Positions 47,002 to 56,266 are shown, counted from the stretch's first letter. The stretch: 64,000 nucleotides of DNA from Psychrobacillus sp. NEAU-3TGS (GCF_029955155.1 NZ_JAPNOZ010000011.1:310001-374000), one strand, 5' to 3'. Made by a program: numbers and translations. The notes: a model not told the origin generated them from the letters alone.

Positions 47002-47217
47002 ATAAAGTGAAACTTCAATCAGTGGGGGTTTTTCGACGCACAGGACGTGCTAGTGGGGACGGTGCGACATGGACGTCGCGCTTTTAGTCCTCGTCATCCC
47101 CCACTGATTGTTAGTTGAACCAATCGGGCTTTTACGGGCAGTTGATCTCCCACTTATCTTTTCGCTTTTATTATATCTTGAAGTGGGAATCTTACTGCCC
47201 GTTAATGCGGGATAAAA
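47002..47217 (-). repeat. Structured palindromic element, copy B (inverted relative to A)
   Basis: The minus strand matches copy A from TTTTATCCCGCATTAACGGG to TTTCACTTTAT. It differs mainly by about 50 extra bases inside the last hairpin loop, which themselves fold (GCGAC/GTCGC and GCAC/GTGC). The 13-pair stem is kept with a compensatory change: CAATCAGTGGGGG (47016-47028) with CCCCCACTGATTG (47098-47110), where copy A has CCATC and GATGG. The inner stem has a C-to-T change that leaves a G:U pair. The first 26 bases overlap the end of the aldehyde dehydrogenase frame. Confidence 0.85.
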
Positions 47218-48643
47218 TTTTCATTCCGATAAATTTAAGGTCCGTCATCTCTTCGATTGCATAATGAATTCCTTCTTTGCCGATACCACTTTCTTTTACC
47301 CCACCGTACGGAATATGATCGTATCGTTTAACAGAAGCTTCATTAATCCATACTCCCCCGGTTTCTAAGGATTCTGCTACTCTCATTGCCAGATTAATAT
47401 TATTCGTAAATACTCCTGCCTGTAGCCCGTAGCGTGAATCGTTTGCATAACTAATTACTTCTTCTTCCGTCTCAAATGGCACTATAGCGATAATTGGAGC
47501 AAAAACTTCCTGACAAACAACCTTCATCTCCAAATTAACGTTTTCTAAAATCGTTGGTTCTAAGAAAGTACCGTTTCTTGTTCCACCCGTACGAATAACC
47601 GCTCCCGCTTCAACAGCTTCTTGAATCCATAATTCTGCCTTTTTGGCCGCCTCTTCGGTAATCATCGGTCCTAACTGAGTCGATTCTTCTTTAGGATCAC
47701 CAATTCTCAGAGCAGCTACCTTCTCTGTAAGTTTATTTAAAAACTCGTCATAAACGGATTCATGAACAAAAATACGTTGTGCCGATACGCATGCTTGGCC
47801 TGCGAAAGTAAAGCCGCCCATCAGGATGGAAGATACGGCATTATCTATATTTGCGTCATCAAAAATAATATTTGGCGCATTGGACCCTAATTCAAGTGTC
47901 ACTTTTTTCCCTTTAGCCATCTCATGGATTTTCCACCCCACTGCTCCACTACCAGTAAAAGTTACTTTTTTGACAAGTGGATGGGTCACAAGTGGCTCTA
48001 CTAAATTCTGCCCTGGACCTTGAATGATGTTCAGCGCACCAGACGGTAACCCAGCCTCTAGAAATAATTTATATAAGGCAACGGTAGAAAATGGTGTTTT
48101 TTCCGCAGGCTTTATAACAATTGTATTTCCTGCGGCGATTGCAGGCGCAATTTTATGCAATGCCATATTTAATGGGAAATTAAAAGGCGTTATTGCAGCG
48201 ACAACTCCAAGTGGAACACGCTTGGAAAAACCAAATTGTTGCTCTCCACCGATTGCATTATCAAGAACTATTTGCTCCCCGTGAAGATTTTTCGCTCCCT
48301 CTGCAGCAAAATGTAAAACTTGAATCGCCCTTGCTACCTCACCTCGAGCTTCTACGATTGGTTTACCAGCTTCTAATGTTAAAAGCTCTGCAAATGCTTC
48401 TTTTCTTAACTCTAACAAATCTGCCGTGTTGCGTAAGATTTGACTTCTTCTATGCGCCGGCATTTTCTTCATCGTATGCTGAAATACTTCATGCGCATTT
48501 TCCACCGCTTGGACTACTTCGTCCCTAGTAGCACAAAAAATATGTCCTATTTTTTCTTGATTGTATGGATTTAGAACATCGATTACATCTCTTTCACCTG
48601 CTATTAACTCCTCTGAATCTATGAAAGAACCGTTTATTAACAT
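47192..48643 (-). CDS. NAD(P)-dependent aldehyde dehydrogenase
   Basis: A 483-residue ALDH superfamily enzyme. It shows ITPFNFPLN, KPAEKTPFST, FTGSGAVGWKIHEMAKG (cofactor loop), the catalytic LELGSNAP glutamate and FAGQACVSAQR cysteine, and late CQEVFAPI. GSNAP rather than GGKNP suggests the phosphorylating-type or GapN/lactaldehyde-dehydrogenase-like branch. The last eight codons (LSRINGQ and stop) are contributed by structured element copy B, so the original C-terminus has been replaced. Upstream neighbours are a lactonase and a zinc dehydrogenase on the same strand. Confidence 0.93.
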   Translation of the reverse strand: MLINGSFIDSEELIAGERDVIDVLNPYNQEKIGHIFCATRDEVVQAVENAHEVFQHTMKKMPAHRRSQILRNTADLLELRKEAFAELLTLEAGKPIVEARGEVARAIQVLHFAAEGAKNLHGEQIVLDNAIGGEQQFGFSKRVPLGVVAAITPFNFPLNMALHKIAPAIAAGNTIVIKPAEKTPFSTVALYKLFLEAGLPSGALNIIQGPGQNLVEPLVTHPLVKKVTFTGSGAVGWKIHEMAKGKKVTLELGSNAPNIIFDDANIDNAVSSILMGGFTFAGQACVSAQRIFVHESVYDEFLNKLTEKVAALRIGDPKEESTQLGPMITEEAAKKAELWIQEAVEAGAVIRTGGTRNGTFLEPTILENVNLEMKVVCQEVFAPIIAIVPFETEEEVISYANDSRYGLQAGVFTNNINLAMRVAESLETGGVWINEASVKRYDHIPYGGVKESGIGKEGIHYAIEEMTDLKFIGMKILSRINGQ

Positions 48644-48671
48644 ATGTTCCCTACCTCCTAAAATAAGATTA

Positions 48672-49523
48672 TTATTCGTAGTACCCCTCCGTAGATTTAA
48701 TCAATGTTTTGAATTGTTTTTCATCATGACCAAACCAAATGGTCGAGTTATTCTCTTTTGCGAAGCTTCTAATTCGTTCAACTGTGGAATTATAACCAAC
48801 CGAATCATATAGAATTCCTGGTGGTTTAACCGGTGGTCCTAGACTTTCTGCCGTATACAAGGCGTCTGAAGCTAATAATAAATTCCCAGTGCCAGGCAAT
48901 TCAATATGCAACCCTAGCATCCCATATGCATGCCCAGGCCCAAAGTTAATAATTTTAATCCCTTCCACTAAATCCACTTCTTTTTCATTTGGTTTAATCG
49001 TTTTCCAGCGTAGCTCATTTTTAATCCACGCCATAACATCTCCCCATATATAAGCGCCCATGTTACGGGTCATCGCAAATGTCTTCATCACATTTTGTAA
49101 TTCGGAATCATGTACGATAATTTCTGCATTTGTAAACAGCTCTAAACAGCCAGCATGATCTAAATGCAAGTGAGAAGCTACTACATACTTAATATCTTCA
49201 GGACGTACCTTTAACTGTTCTAATCGGTTGATCAGATAACATTCTTCATTTTGAAACGCCGGGAAAAGTTGCTGAATCCCTTCAGGCCAACGCCCATCGT
49301 CCCCCATACCTTCCGGATTACATCCTGTATCAAACAAAATCTTCCCTTCCGGATGGTCGATTAATACAGCGAAAACCGGAAACTCCACAAATTCTGCTTT
49401 TGGACTCGGATTAGCTACACTCGCAGGGTTGTGCATGGAAATCATATAGTTTTTATCCATCTTCATCGTACCTGTATCCAGCACGTAAACTTTTTTAGAA
49501 TTACACATTATATATTCCTCCAA
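48672..49523 (-). CDS. N-acyl homoserine lactonase-like metallo-beta-lactamase-fold hydrolase
   Basis: A 283-residue MBL-fold enzyme of the AiiA/AhlS type. ILFDTGCNPEGM is followed by the dinuclear metal motif SHLHLDHAG (HxHxDH), a later FGPGHAYGMLGLH histidine, ASDALY aspartate and WFGHDEKQF histidine. The frame is open to 49523 (MEEYIMCNSK); ATG 49508 (MCNSKKVY) lies after TTGGAGGAAT and is the better start. Family members open lactone rings of acyl-homoserine lactones, but genes on both sides encode dehydrogenases, so a catabolic lactone is as likely. Confidence 0.82.
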   Translation of the reverse strand: MEEYIMCNSKKVYVLDTGTMKMDKNYMISMHNPASVANPSPKAEFVEFPVFAVLIDHPEGKILFDTGCNPEGMGDDGRWPEGIQQLFPAFQNEECYLINRLEQLKVRPEDIKYVVASHLHLDHAGCLELFTNAEIIVHDSELQNVMKTFAMTRNMGAYIWGDVMAWIKNELRWKTIKPNEKEVDLVEGIKIINFGPGHAYGMLGLHIELPGTGNLLLASDALYTAESLGPPVKPPGILYDSVGYNSTVERIRSFAKENNSTIWFGHDEKQFKTLIKSTEGYYE

Positions 49524-49564
49524 TATTTTATATTTCCTTCATTTAATTGAGAAAAAACTATATT

Positions 49565-50659
49565 TCAATTGTTGTGTTCAATTTCAATTGATGCTCTCGT
49601 CACTCCACGATTAAAGGAAGCATCTAGAGCTTTCGATAGATCCTCTAAGGTGAAATCACAAGCGAGAATCTCACTAAATGGATATTTGTCAATATTCGAG
49701 CTTAAGAACTTTAACGATTTATATAAATACCAAGGCTCATAACGAATTAAACCCAATATGGAAATATTCTTTCTTGTCATTAAACCCGGATCAAACTCAG
49801 TTAATTTGCCAGGTGAAATATTACCAATAGAAACATATTTTCCACCGGATTTAATGAGATGAATACCTTCTGATAGAGCCGCAGGAACCCCTGTAAGTTC
49901 CATCACAACATCCGCACCGACTCCGTTTGTTAGCGACAATATTTTTTCCACACGCTCCTCAACTGTTTTATACTTGTCCATCGATATTATTTCGTCAGCG
50001 CCGAATCTTTTTGCTAAGGCAAGACGATTAGGTACTGTATCAATAACAATCACTTTAGCCCCAAACATTTTTGCAACTGCCGTAGCATTTAATCCAAGTC
50101 CACCAGCACCTTGAATAACAACTGTATCTCCATATTTTAGCCCTGACTTTTCAATGCCAAAATATACTTGTGACAGGGCACAGTTTGCACCAGCTGCTAC
50201 TTCATCTGGAACATTGTCTGGTACTTTATAAAAATATTGATTGGGATGAATATAATAATGCGTAGCAAATGACCCATGAAAATGTGGATACTCATGCGCC
50301 TCTTTGCTCCAATATTCATATGCATTTTCACATAAGTTCGCATATCCCTGTAAACAGTTTTTACATCTTTTACAAGTTAAAAAATATGCTGCTGCAATAC
50401 GATCACCTACACGTACAGGTTGTCCTGCATAATCAGTAATAACACCCTCACCTAGCTCAACAATTTCACCCACCATTTCATGCCCCATAACGCCGGATTT
50501 TTTCGTAGGATGTAACCCTTTCCAAATATGCAATTCCGATCCACAAACATTCGTCCTTCTGACACGGACTAGAATGGAATCTTTTGCTGCCTTCGGTAAT
50601 TCATATTCTTCAAAAATCATCTGTTCCGGCTCTGTCATTACTGCAACTTTTCCCTTCAA
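49565..50659 (-). CDS. Zinc-binding MDR dehydrogenase (threonine/sorbitol dehydrogenase-like)
   Basis: A 364-residue medium-chain dehydrogenase. Catalytic zinc residues in NVCGSELH and GHEMVGE, structural zinc cysteines in CKRCKNCLQGYANLC, and NAD-binding GAGGLGLNATAVA ending in VIDTVPNR. Likely oxidises a polyol or hydroxy-lactol; if the product is a lactone, the next gene could hydrolyse it. First gene of a run of three co-directional genes with 40- and 28-base gaps. Confidence 0.88.
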   Translation of the reverse strand: MKGKVAVMTEPEQMIFEEYELPKAAKDSILVRVRRTNVCGSELHIWKGLHPTKKSGVMGHEMVGEIVELGEGVITDYAGQPVRVGDRIAAAYFLTCKRCKNCLQGYANLCENAYEYWSKEAHEYPHFHGSFATHYYIHPNQYFYKVPDNVPDEVAAGANCALSQVYFGIEKSGLKYGDTVVIQGAGGLGLNATAVAKMFGAKVIVIDTVPNRLALAKRFGADEIISMDKYKTVEERVEKILSLTNGVGADVVMELTGVPAALSEGIHLIKSGGKYVSIGNISPGKLTEFDPGLMTRKNISILGLIRYEPWYLYKSLKFLSSNIDKYPFSEILACDFTLEDLSKALDASFNRGVTRASIEIEHNN

Positions 50660-50800
50660 CTAAAAACCCCCGATCTCATATTAAAAAATGGCCAAAACAA
50701 ATAAGGAAAATTGGCTATTTCTTAATCTATTCAAAGACTTTCCAAAATATCTCTTCATTTCGAGAAAAGTTTTATGGAGAGATTTTTACATGCTACAAAG

Positions 50801-50846
50801 AAAAAACACTCTTTCGTCATTTTTTCATGACAAAAGAGTGTTTTTT
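50801..50846. terminator. Terminator after the short KGG gene
   Basis: AAAAAACACTCTTT(C)GTCAT pairs with ATGAC(A)AAAGAGTGTTTTTT around six bases; T runs on both strands. Confidence 0.9.
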
Positions 50847-50883
50847 CGTGTTGCTCCTATTTAAGGAATATTTTATTTACTGT

Positions 50884-51066
50884 TTAATTTTTGTCTTTAT
50901 TATTGTCACGTTGTTTACTACGTGCTTCTCCGCCTTTACGACCTATCTCCTCGTAAAATTCGCGACCATGATTCTTAGAGGTAGCTTCTCCGCCTTTACG
51001 TCCCGCTTCTTCGACAGTCATATTTTGGTTGCTGTTTTTGTTGCGATTGTTTTGCTTATTAGCCAT
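50884..51066 (-). CDS. KGG-repeat general stress protein (short form)
   Basis: A 60-residue paralogue of the KGG protein at 45204, with the same N-terminus (MANKQNNRNKN then MTVEEAGRKGGEATSKNHG) and C-terminus (GGEARSKQRDNN) but only two KGG units. The long form looks like this one with inner units duplicated. Upstream, both genes share the ribosome-binding site, an AGCTTGAT stretch and a sigma-B-type promoter, so they are probably co-induced under general stress. Confidence 0.88.
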   Translation of the reverse strand: MANKQNNRNKNSNQNMTVEEAGRKGGEATSKNHGREFYEEIGRKGGEARSKQRDNNKDKN

Positions 51067-51120
51067 TACTAAATTCCTCCTCTAAATTTTAATCAGCTTG
51101 AAATCAAGCTTACTCTTTAT

Positions 51121-51145
51121 ATTCCCAGTCAAATTAGAAGTAAAC
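51121..51145 (-). promoter_or_regulatory. Sigma-B-type promoter of the short KGG gene
   Basis: GTTTAC at 51140-51145, 13-base spacer, GGGAAT at 51121-51126 on the minus strand. Same spacing as at 45709-45733. Confidence 0.75.
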
Positions 51146-51153
51146 ATAGAAAT

Positions 51154-51627
51154 TCAATCTTTGTTGGCATACATAGTTTCCGTACTATGATTATAAAGTT
51201 CAATTATATTCCCATAAGGATCTTCGCAGTATACTAAATAATAAGGCTTGCCTTTCCAGACATTCCATATATCGCTACATCTTTTACCACCCGAATTTTC
51301 TATTTTTTCAGCAAGTCGTTCAATATTATCTGTTAGTAGACAAATATGAAAGAAGCCTTCATATTCTTTTGCTTCTCTGTTTTTCATTCGGGGTTCTTGA
51401 AATTCAAACAGCTCGATTCCTACTTGATTACCCGTCATCATATGTGCATTTCTCATTTTCATAATATGGTCACCAAGTAAATCATTGGTCATATTATGCT
51501 TGTTTTCTTCTTCTGCATTAAAAGAATAAGGACCTGCTATTAACTTAAATTCCAAAATTTCTTCGTACCATTTAATTGCTTCTTCGATATCTGGCACGGA
51601 CAAACCTATATGTGTAATTGCTATCAT
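51154..51627 (-). CDS. VOC family (glyoxalase/dioxygenase fold) protein
   Basis: A 157-residue vicinal-oxygen-chelate protein with two beta-alpha-beta-beta-beta modules. ITHIGLSVPDIEEAIKWYEE and EGFFHICLLTDNIERLAEKI carry the first metal histidines of each half, and DPYGNIIELY carries the C-terminal glutamate. ATG 51627 follows TAGGAGGGAT; the open frame continues to 51678 without support. Substrate is not predictable; lyases and dioxygenases are both possible. Confidence 0.85.
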   Translation of the reverse strand: MIAITHIGLSVPDIEEAIKWYEEILEFKLIAGPYSFNAEEENKHNMTNDLLGDHIMKMRNAHMMTGNQVGIELFEFQEPRMKNREAKEYEGFFHICLLTDNIERLAEKIENSGGKRCSDIWNVWKGKPYYLVYCEDPYGNIIELYNHSTETMYANKD

Positions 51628-51728
51628 CAGTATCCCTCCTATTAAAAAGGTTCCCCTTCTAAGTAAAATGATAAACAAATGATTTTTGGACTGAGTTTTA
51701 GTGGCATAAATCTTATGAAAATATAAAA

Positions 51729-51765
51729 GATCTCATTCAAACTTCTTCCAAGTTTAAACGAGATC
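51729..51765 (-). terminator. Terminator of the symporter gene
   Basis: GATCTCGTTTAAACTT pairs with AAGTTTGAATGAGATC on the minus strand, two mismatches, followed by CTTTTAT; 58 bases past the stop. Confidence 0.75.
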
Positions 51766-51822
51766 CTACAGACTTTTATCATTGTATCGGAACTTACTCT
51801 TTCTAACTAATAAATGAAGCCT

Positions 51823-53289
51823 CTAATTATCTTTACGATTCTTCCCTTTTTCTTCATAAAATACACTAAAATTCGGATCAATGGTGCCTATATTTAAATA
51901 CCTTGCTTTATAGTCTCGAAGTAATTCAAAGAACTTTTTACTCAGTATTAAAATCACGACTAAGTTAATGAATGTGGGAATGGCTGTTGTAATATCCGCA
52001 AAATACCAAACTGCTTTTCCAGGAAGATTATACATAACTGCATAAACTACCATTAACAAGCCAGGGATCGGATATAGCCACTTGAATAAAGCAAGTATTT
52101 TATATTTTAACGTAATTTTCTTTTCATTTTTAAACAAATGCCTTAGCAAAATCTCATAGTACGTATACCATCCAGTAGAAGTTGTAAGACCAAATAGGAA
52201 GATGGAGACCGTTATAATGTAGCGCCCGATTTCCCCAATACCTATTTCAAATGCAGATAATGTTAATGCTGCCCCGTCTAAGCCGGATGACCAAACGCCA
52301 GTGATAATAATTGTAAAAGCGGTAATTGAGCAGACGATTATTGTATCAACAAAAACTTCGACAGCTCCCCACATTCCTTGTTTAATAGGATGAGTCGTTT
52401 TTGCAGTAGAATGAATCATTGGAGAAGTTCCCCAGCCAGCCTCATTGCTATACACTGCCCGTGCTACCCCCATACGAATTACTTGGGCAATAACTGCTCC
52501 AGTGAAACCTCCAACAGCTGCCATCCCAGAAAATGCACTATCAAAAATTAAAGAGAATACTGGAATAATTTCAGAGTAATTTTTGAGAATAATAAATAAT
52601 CCTGCTAAAACATAAAACATACACATAAAAGGAACTAATCTACTTGCTATTTCTCCGATCCGTTTAATCCCACCATAGATAATGATATATATGAGTGTTA
52701 AATAAATAAATGATGCGGGTATCATTCCAATATCAAATGTGGAACTTAATGCCTCGGAAATTGTATAGTTTTGTAGTGTGATGAAAAACGTCGTAAAAAT
52801 TCCGAATCCAAAAAGAATTGCAGGCACTTTCCAATACTTAAAATTCTTTTCCTCACCGAGCCCTTTTTCCATATAGTAGGTAGGCCCGCCATATGGATTT
52901 CCTTGTTCATCTGTATTTCGATAGTAAACGGACAATGTTACTTCTACGGTTTTAGTAATCATACCTAGAAACGCTGTAAGCCACATCCAAAATACAGCAC
53001 CAGGGCCACCAATTGCAATGGCAGTTGCTACACCGCCGATATTTCCAACACCAACACTGCCTCCAATTGCTGTACTCACTGCCTGAAATGGTGTTAAAAT
53101 TCCTTTTGAATCCTCTGATTTGTCTCTTTTGGAAAACACTTTTCCAAAAGTCTGTTTAAAAATGTGTGGTAAATAACCGAACTGAAATAGCTTGCTACCT
53201 ATTGTGAAATATAAACCGACGAATAAAACAGTGAAAATAAGTGGTAATCCCCATAACCAGCCGACAATCGTTTCAAGTATGGCATCCAC
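51823..53289 (-). CDS. AGCS family sodium:amino acid symporter (AlsT-like)
   Basis: A 488-residue alanine/glycine:cation symporter with about ten to eleven membrane helices. Family motifs FQAVSTAIGGSVGVGNIGGV, GGPGAVFWMWLTAFLGM and ARAVYSNEAGWGTSPMIHST are present. The C-terminus is short and basic. Imports small neutral amino acids with sodium or protons. It lies 51 bases after a metal-dependent amidohydrolase gene and may be co-transcribed with it, suggesting uptake of a substrate linked to amide hydrolysis. Confidence 0.93.
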   Translation of the reverse strand: MDAILETIVGWLWGLPLIFTVLFVGLYFTIGSKLFQFGYLPHIFKQTFGKVFSKRDKSEDSKGILTPFQAVSTAIGGSVGVGNIGGVATAIAIGGPGAVFWMWLTAFLGMITKTVEVTLSVYYRNTDEQGNPYGGPTYYMEKGLGEEKNFKYWKVPAILFGFGIFTTFFITLQNYTISEALSSTFDIGMIPASFIYLTLIYIIIYGGIKRIGEIASRLVPFMCMFYVLAGLFIILKNYSEIIPVFSLIFDSAFSGMAAVGGFTGAVIAQVIRMGVARAVYSNEAGWGTSPMIHSTAKTTHPIKQGMWGAVEVFVDTIIVCSITAFTIIITGVWSSGLDGAALTLSAFEIGIGEIGRYIITVSIFLFGLTTSTGWYTYYEILLRHLFKNEKKITLKYKILALFKWLYPIPGLLMVVYAVMYNLPGKAVWYFADITTAIPTFINLVVILILSKKFFELLRDYKARYLNIGTIDPNFSVFYEEKGKNRKDN

Positions 53290-53340
53290 TTTCCTCTTCC
53301 TCCTTTATTTATTATTGTCACCGCTTTCATTAATCTCTTC

Positions 53341-54939
53341 TCATCCTCTTCGGTACTTCAATTCTCCACCAATTACCGTCATCTCTGCGTTCGTATTCAA
53401 AAGTTCATCTGCATCCTCCATTATAAAAGGATTTCGGGACAATACCGTCATATCACACAGCTTCCCTATTTCAAGAGTACCTTTTTCTTTCTCCTCGTTT
53501 GTTGCGTATGCACCTCCTAACGTAAATAGTTGAATAGCTTCGTACATCGATAATCTCTCATGTTCATTGTATCCGTTATGTGTTTCTCCTTTTTTTCTAC
53601 GAGTAACAGCTGCATGAATACCAAGGAGAGGGTTTAATGGCTCGATTGGCGCATCTGAACCACCTGCACACCATACACCAGCCTGCAAAAGTTTTTTAAA
53701 TGGATAAGAGTAATTAGCTCTCTCTTCTCCTAATCTCTCCGTAATCCAAGGGTAATCACTAGAGACAAACTTGGGTTGCACATCTGCAATGCGATGAGGG
53801 GTTTTCAATCTGCCGATTAGCTCCTCATTCAAAACGGATACATGTATAAGACGATCGCGTATTTTTGCTGGTTGGAATTGGTCTAGGTTGTCTAAAACAT
53901 TTATTAATGCTTGATCACCAATGGTATGAACTGCAACTGGCATATCATTTTTTCTAATATCTTTGAAAATATGGTAGAGCTCCTCGTTTTCGTACATTGC
54001 ATTTCCTGAATTATTAGTAGCGTCCTCATACGGACGTGAAAGTAGTGCAGTCCTTCCTCCTAAAGCACCATCTGCAAAAAGTTTTATAGCCCCAATCATT
54101 ACTTTATTATTTCCGTATCCCGCATACATACCTAATGCAATCAGTTCTTCTAAATAATCGTAGTCGATCAAAAGGTTACTTCTAGGACCAATACCTTCTT
54201 TATTCACGAGTTCATCAAAAAGCTTGTATGTTTGAAACGCACCACCTAAATAATTCGGATCATTGGTATGAATTCCCGTCAATCCTAGAGATACTGCATC
54301 ATGCAATGCAGTTTTTAAAGCATGTTTTAACTGGCTAAAGCTTTTTTTAGGTATATGGCTTGTTATGATTGTTGAAGCAGTTTCAAGTAACAGTCCAGTT
54401 GGTCTTTTAGTAGAAGGATCTAATACAACTGTGCCGCCATAAGGAATTGTTATTTCGGAATGATAGCCACTCAGCGTAAAGGCTCTACTATTGACTAAGG
54501 ATGCATGTCCACATATTCTAGGTAAATAAAGCGGGGAAAATGGGGCTACATGATCCAATTCTTGTATAGTAGGTATTTGTTTATCCGGGAAAATATTTTC
54601 ATCCCACCCGCGACCTAATATCCACTCACCTGGTTGCAATGAAATTGCCTTCTCTTTAATTGCTTTCAAAAGGGCATCTTTTGACTTTACACCAGTAAGA
54701 TCTAACTCTTGCGAATTTATGCCAACACTAGAAATGTGTAGATGACTATCTATCAAACCCGGAATTACCGTTTTTCCTTCCAAATCGATAATGTTTGTCT
54801 CATTTCTTCCCCATTGGAGATTCATATTCTCATTCGTGCCCATGTCTACAATTCTTCCATCCTGTGCAACAATGGACTGCACTACAGGTTCATCAGAATT
54901 CATCGTATAAATATTGCCGTTAGTATAAATTGTCTTCAT
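53341..54939 (-). CDS. Metal-dependent amidohydrolase (YtcJ-like)
   Basis: A 532-residue amidohydrolase-3 family protein. The metal-binding GLIDSHLHISSVG lies near residue 60, GRGWDENIF follows, VHTIGDQA and GSDAPIEPLNPLLGIHAAVT are the later ligand regions, and the beta-sandwich C-terminus ends with KLCDMTVLSRNPF. Such enzymes hydrolyse exocyclic amides or N-substituted compounds; the precise substrate is unknown. No signal peptide is visible, so it is cytoplasmic. Confidence 0.88.
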   Translation of the reverse strand: MKTIYTNGNIYTMNSDEPVVQSIVAQDGRIVDMGTNENMNLQWGRNETNIIDLEGKTVIPGLIDSHLHISSVGINSQELDLTGVKSKDALLKAIKEKAISLQPGEWILGRGWDENIFPDKQIPTIQELDHVAPFSPLYLPRICGHASLVNSRAFTLSGYHSEITIPYGGTVVLDPSTKRPTGLLLETASTIITSHIPKKSFSQLKHALKTALHDAVSLGLTGIHTNDPNYLGGAFQTYKLFDELVNKEGIGPRSNLLIDYDYLEELIALGMYAGYGNNKVMIGAIKLFADGALGGRTALLSRPYEDATNNSGNAMYENEELYHIFKDIRKNDMPVAVHTIGDQALINVLDNLDQFQPAKIRDRLIHVSVLNEELIGRLKTPHRIADVQPKFVSSDYPWITERLGEERANYSYPFKKLLQAGVWCAGGSDAPIEPLNPLLGIHAAVTRRKKGETHNGYNEHERLSMYEAIQLFTLGGAYATNEEKEKGTLEIGKLCDMTVLSRNPFIMEDADELLNTNAEMTVIGGELKYRRG

Positions 54940-55164
54940 ATTAAGGTAGGTCCCCTTTCCTTTTCTTTAAATAGTAGAATGACTATGTTTCATTTTCTGT
55001 AAAATGGATATTAGATTTCCGTATCTATATTATAAAGGAAATTTTAGCTATCTCACAATATATTTTGAATCTTCTAAACTTTTTGTTTTAAAAGAATATG
55101 AGGAATCAAATAGGAATAGAACCAAATGAGTTGGGTAGCGAGGCTACGAACATTTTCCAAAATA

Positions 55165-55207
55165 AAAAAAGCAGTAAATGTTGAATTACAACATTTACTG
55201 CTTTTTT
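55165..55207 (-). terminator. Terminator of the first tRNA-Arg gene
   Basis: AAAAAGCAGTAAATGTTG pairs perfectly with CAACATTTACTGCTTTTT; it starts 6 bases past the tRNA 3' end. The stem reads as a terminator on both strands. Confidence 0.9.
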
Positions 55208-55213
55208 CTTTTA

Positions 55214-55287
<74 letters not shown>

Positions 55288-55475
55288 TTATGTATTGCGA
55301 AAGTAATTAATCGAATAACCAAAATTACCTTCTTTTTTATTATAAAGGAAATTTATCAAAATTCAACCTTTAAATGAATTTTTTTATACCAAACTTACTA
55401 TTTCTATATTAGGTAATCAAAATACCTGCGTCACTAATGTTTAAACCCTAAATGACTGAGGTTTTCCTTTATCTA

Positions 55476-55511
55476 AAAATCCCTTCTAATATAAATATTA
55501 GAAGGGATTTT
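55476..55511 (-). terminator. Terminator of the second tRNA-Arg gene
   Basis: AAATCCCTTCTAATA pairs with TATTAGAAGGGATTT; it starts 7 bases past the tRNA. Confidence 0.88.
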
Positions 55512-55517
55512 CTAATA

Positions 55518-55591
<74 letters not shown>

Positions 55592-55762
55592 AAGTACTCC
55601 CCCACCACACAGATAGGAAAGACAAGATTTATTATATAATTATATTTGAACAAAGTCAACGTTTTCTAAAAAATTTATATAATTTTTTTATTTAAACTTA
55701 AGTCAATTTCGTTCAAGGGTTTTTGCGTCATCTTCTTAGGGGTATCCCTATGTTCAATAAAA

Positions 55763-56257
55763 TCAAAAACTGATACTTTCTAGAACCTCATGCTCCGTAG
55801 AGTAAAAGTTTACAAGCCATGTATCTTCGACTTTTTCTACAATTGCATAACTTTTCTCTTTACGTCCACGAGGCATATGTAAGCTCCCTGGATTAATATA
55901 TAAATGGCCGTTTTGTAACTCTGCTCCAAGCAAATGAGAATGTCCGAAGCAGACAACAGTGGCTTGCACTTCTTCACCACGATATTTAAGCGGCATGAGC
56001 GTTGTTTTTACTTGATGCTTATGACCATGAACAACTAATATTCTTTCGTTCCCAAGTTCAATTATTACTTCCTCCGGAAACTCCTCATCGAAATCACAAT
56101 TTCCTCGTACAATATGAATTGGCTTACTTTCAAAATAAGAAGCAGGTAATTCACTATCTCCGCAATGAATTACAGCGTCCACTTCTTTCCAATGTTCTAT
56201 TACTTGTTCCATTGTTGCTGTGTCACGATGCGTGTCACTCATCACTAATATTTTCAT
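55763..56257 (-). CDS. ysnB: YfcE/MJ0936 family metallophosphoesterase (YsnB)
   Basis: A 164-residue calcineurin-like phosphodiesterase with all metal motifs: MSDTHRD, HCGDSE, RGNCD, VVHGHKH and FGHSH. It lies 9 bases after rdgB, the same order as rph-ysnA-ysnB in B. subtilis. Natural substrate is not established. Confidence 0.92.
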   Translation of the reverse strand: MKILVMSDTHRDTATMEQVIEHWKEVDAVIHCGDSELPASYFESKPIHIVRGNCDFDEEFPEEVIIELGNERILVVHGHKHQVKTTLMPLKYRGEEVQATVVCFGHSHLLGAELQNGHLYINPGSLHMPRGRKEKSYAIVEKVEDTWLVNFYSTEHEVLESISF

Positions 56258-56266
56258 CGGTATATC

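Noticed and set aside
44852-47217. Complete IS200/IS605 transposon spanning both structured elements
   Set aside because: The DNA between the two copies encodes a KGG protein and an alcohol dehydrogenase, not TnpA or TnpB, and the copies are inverted.
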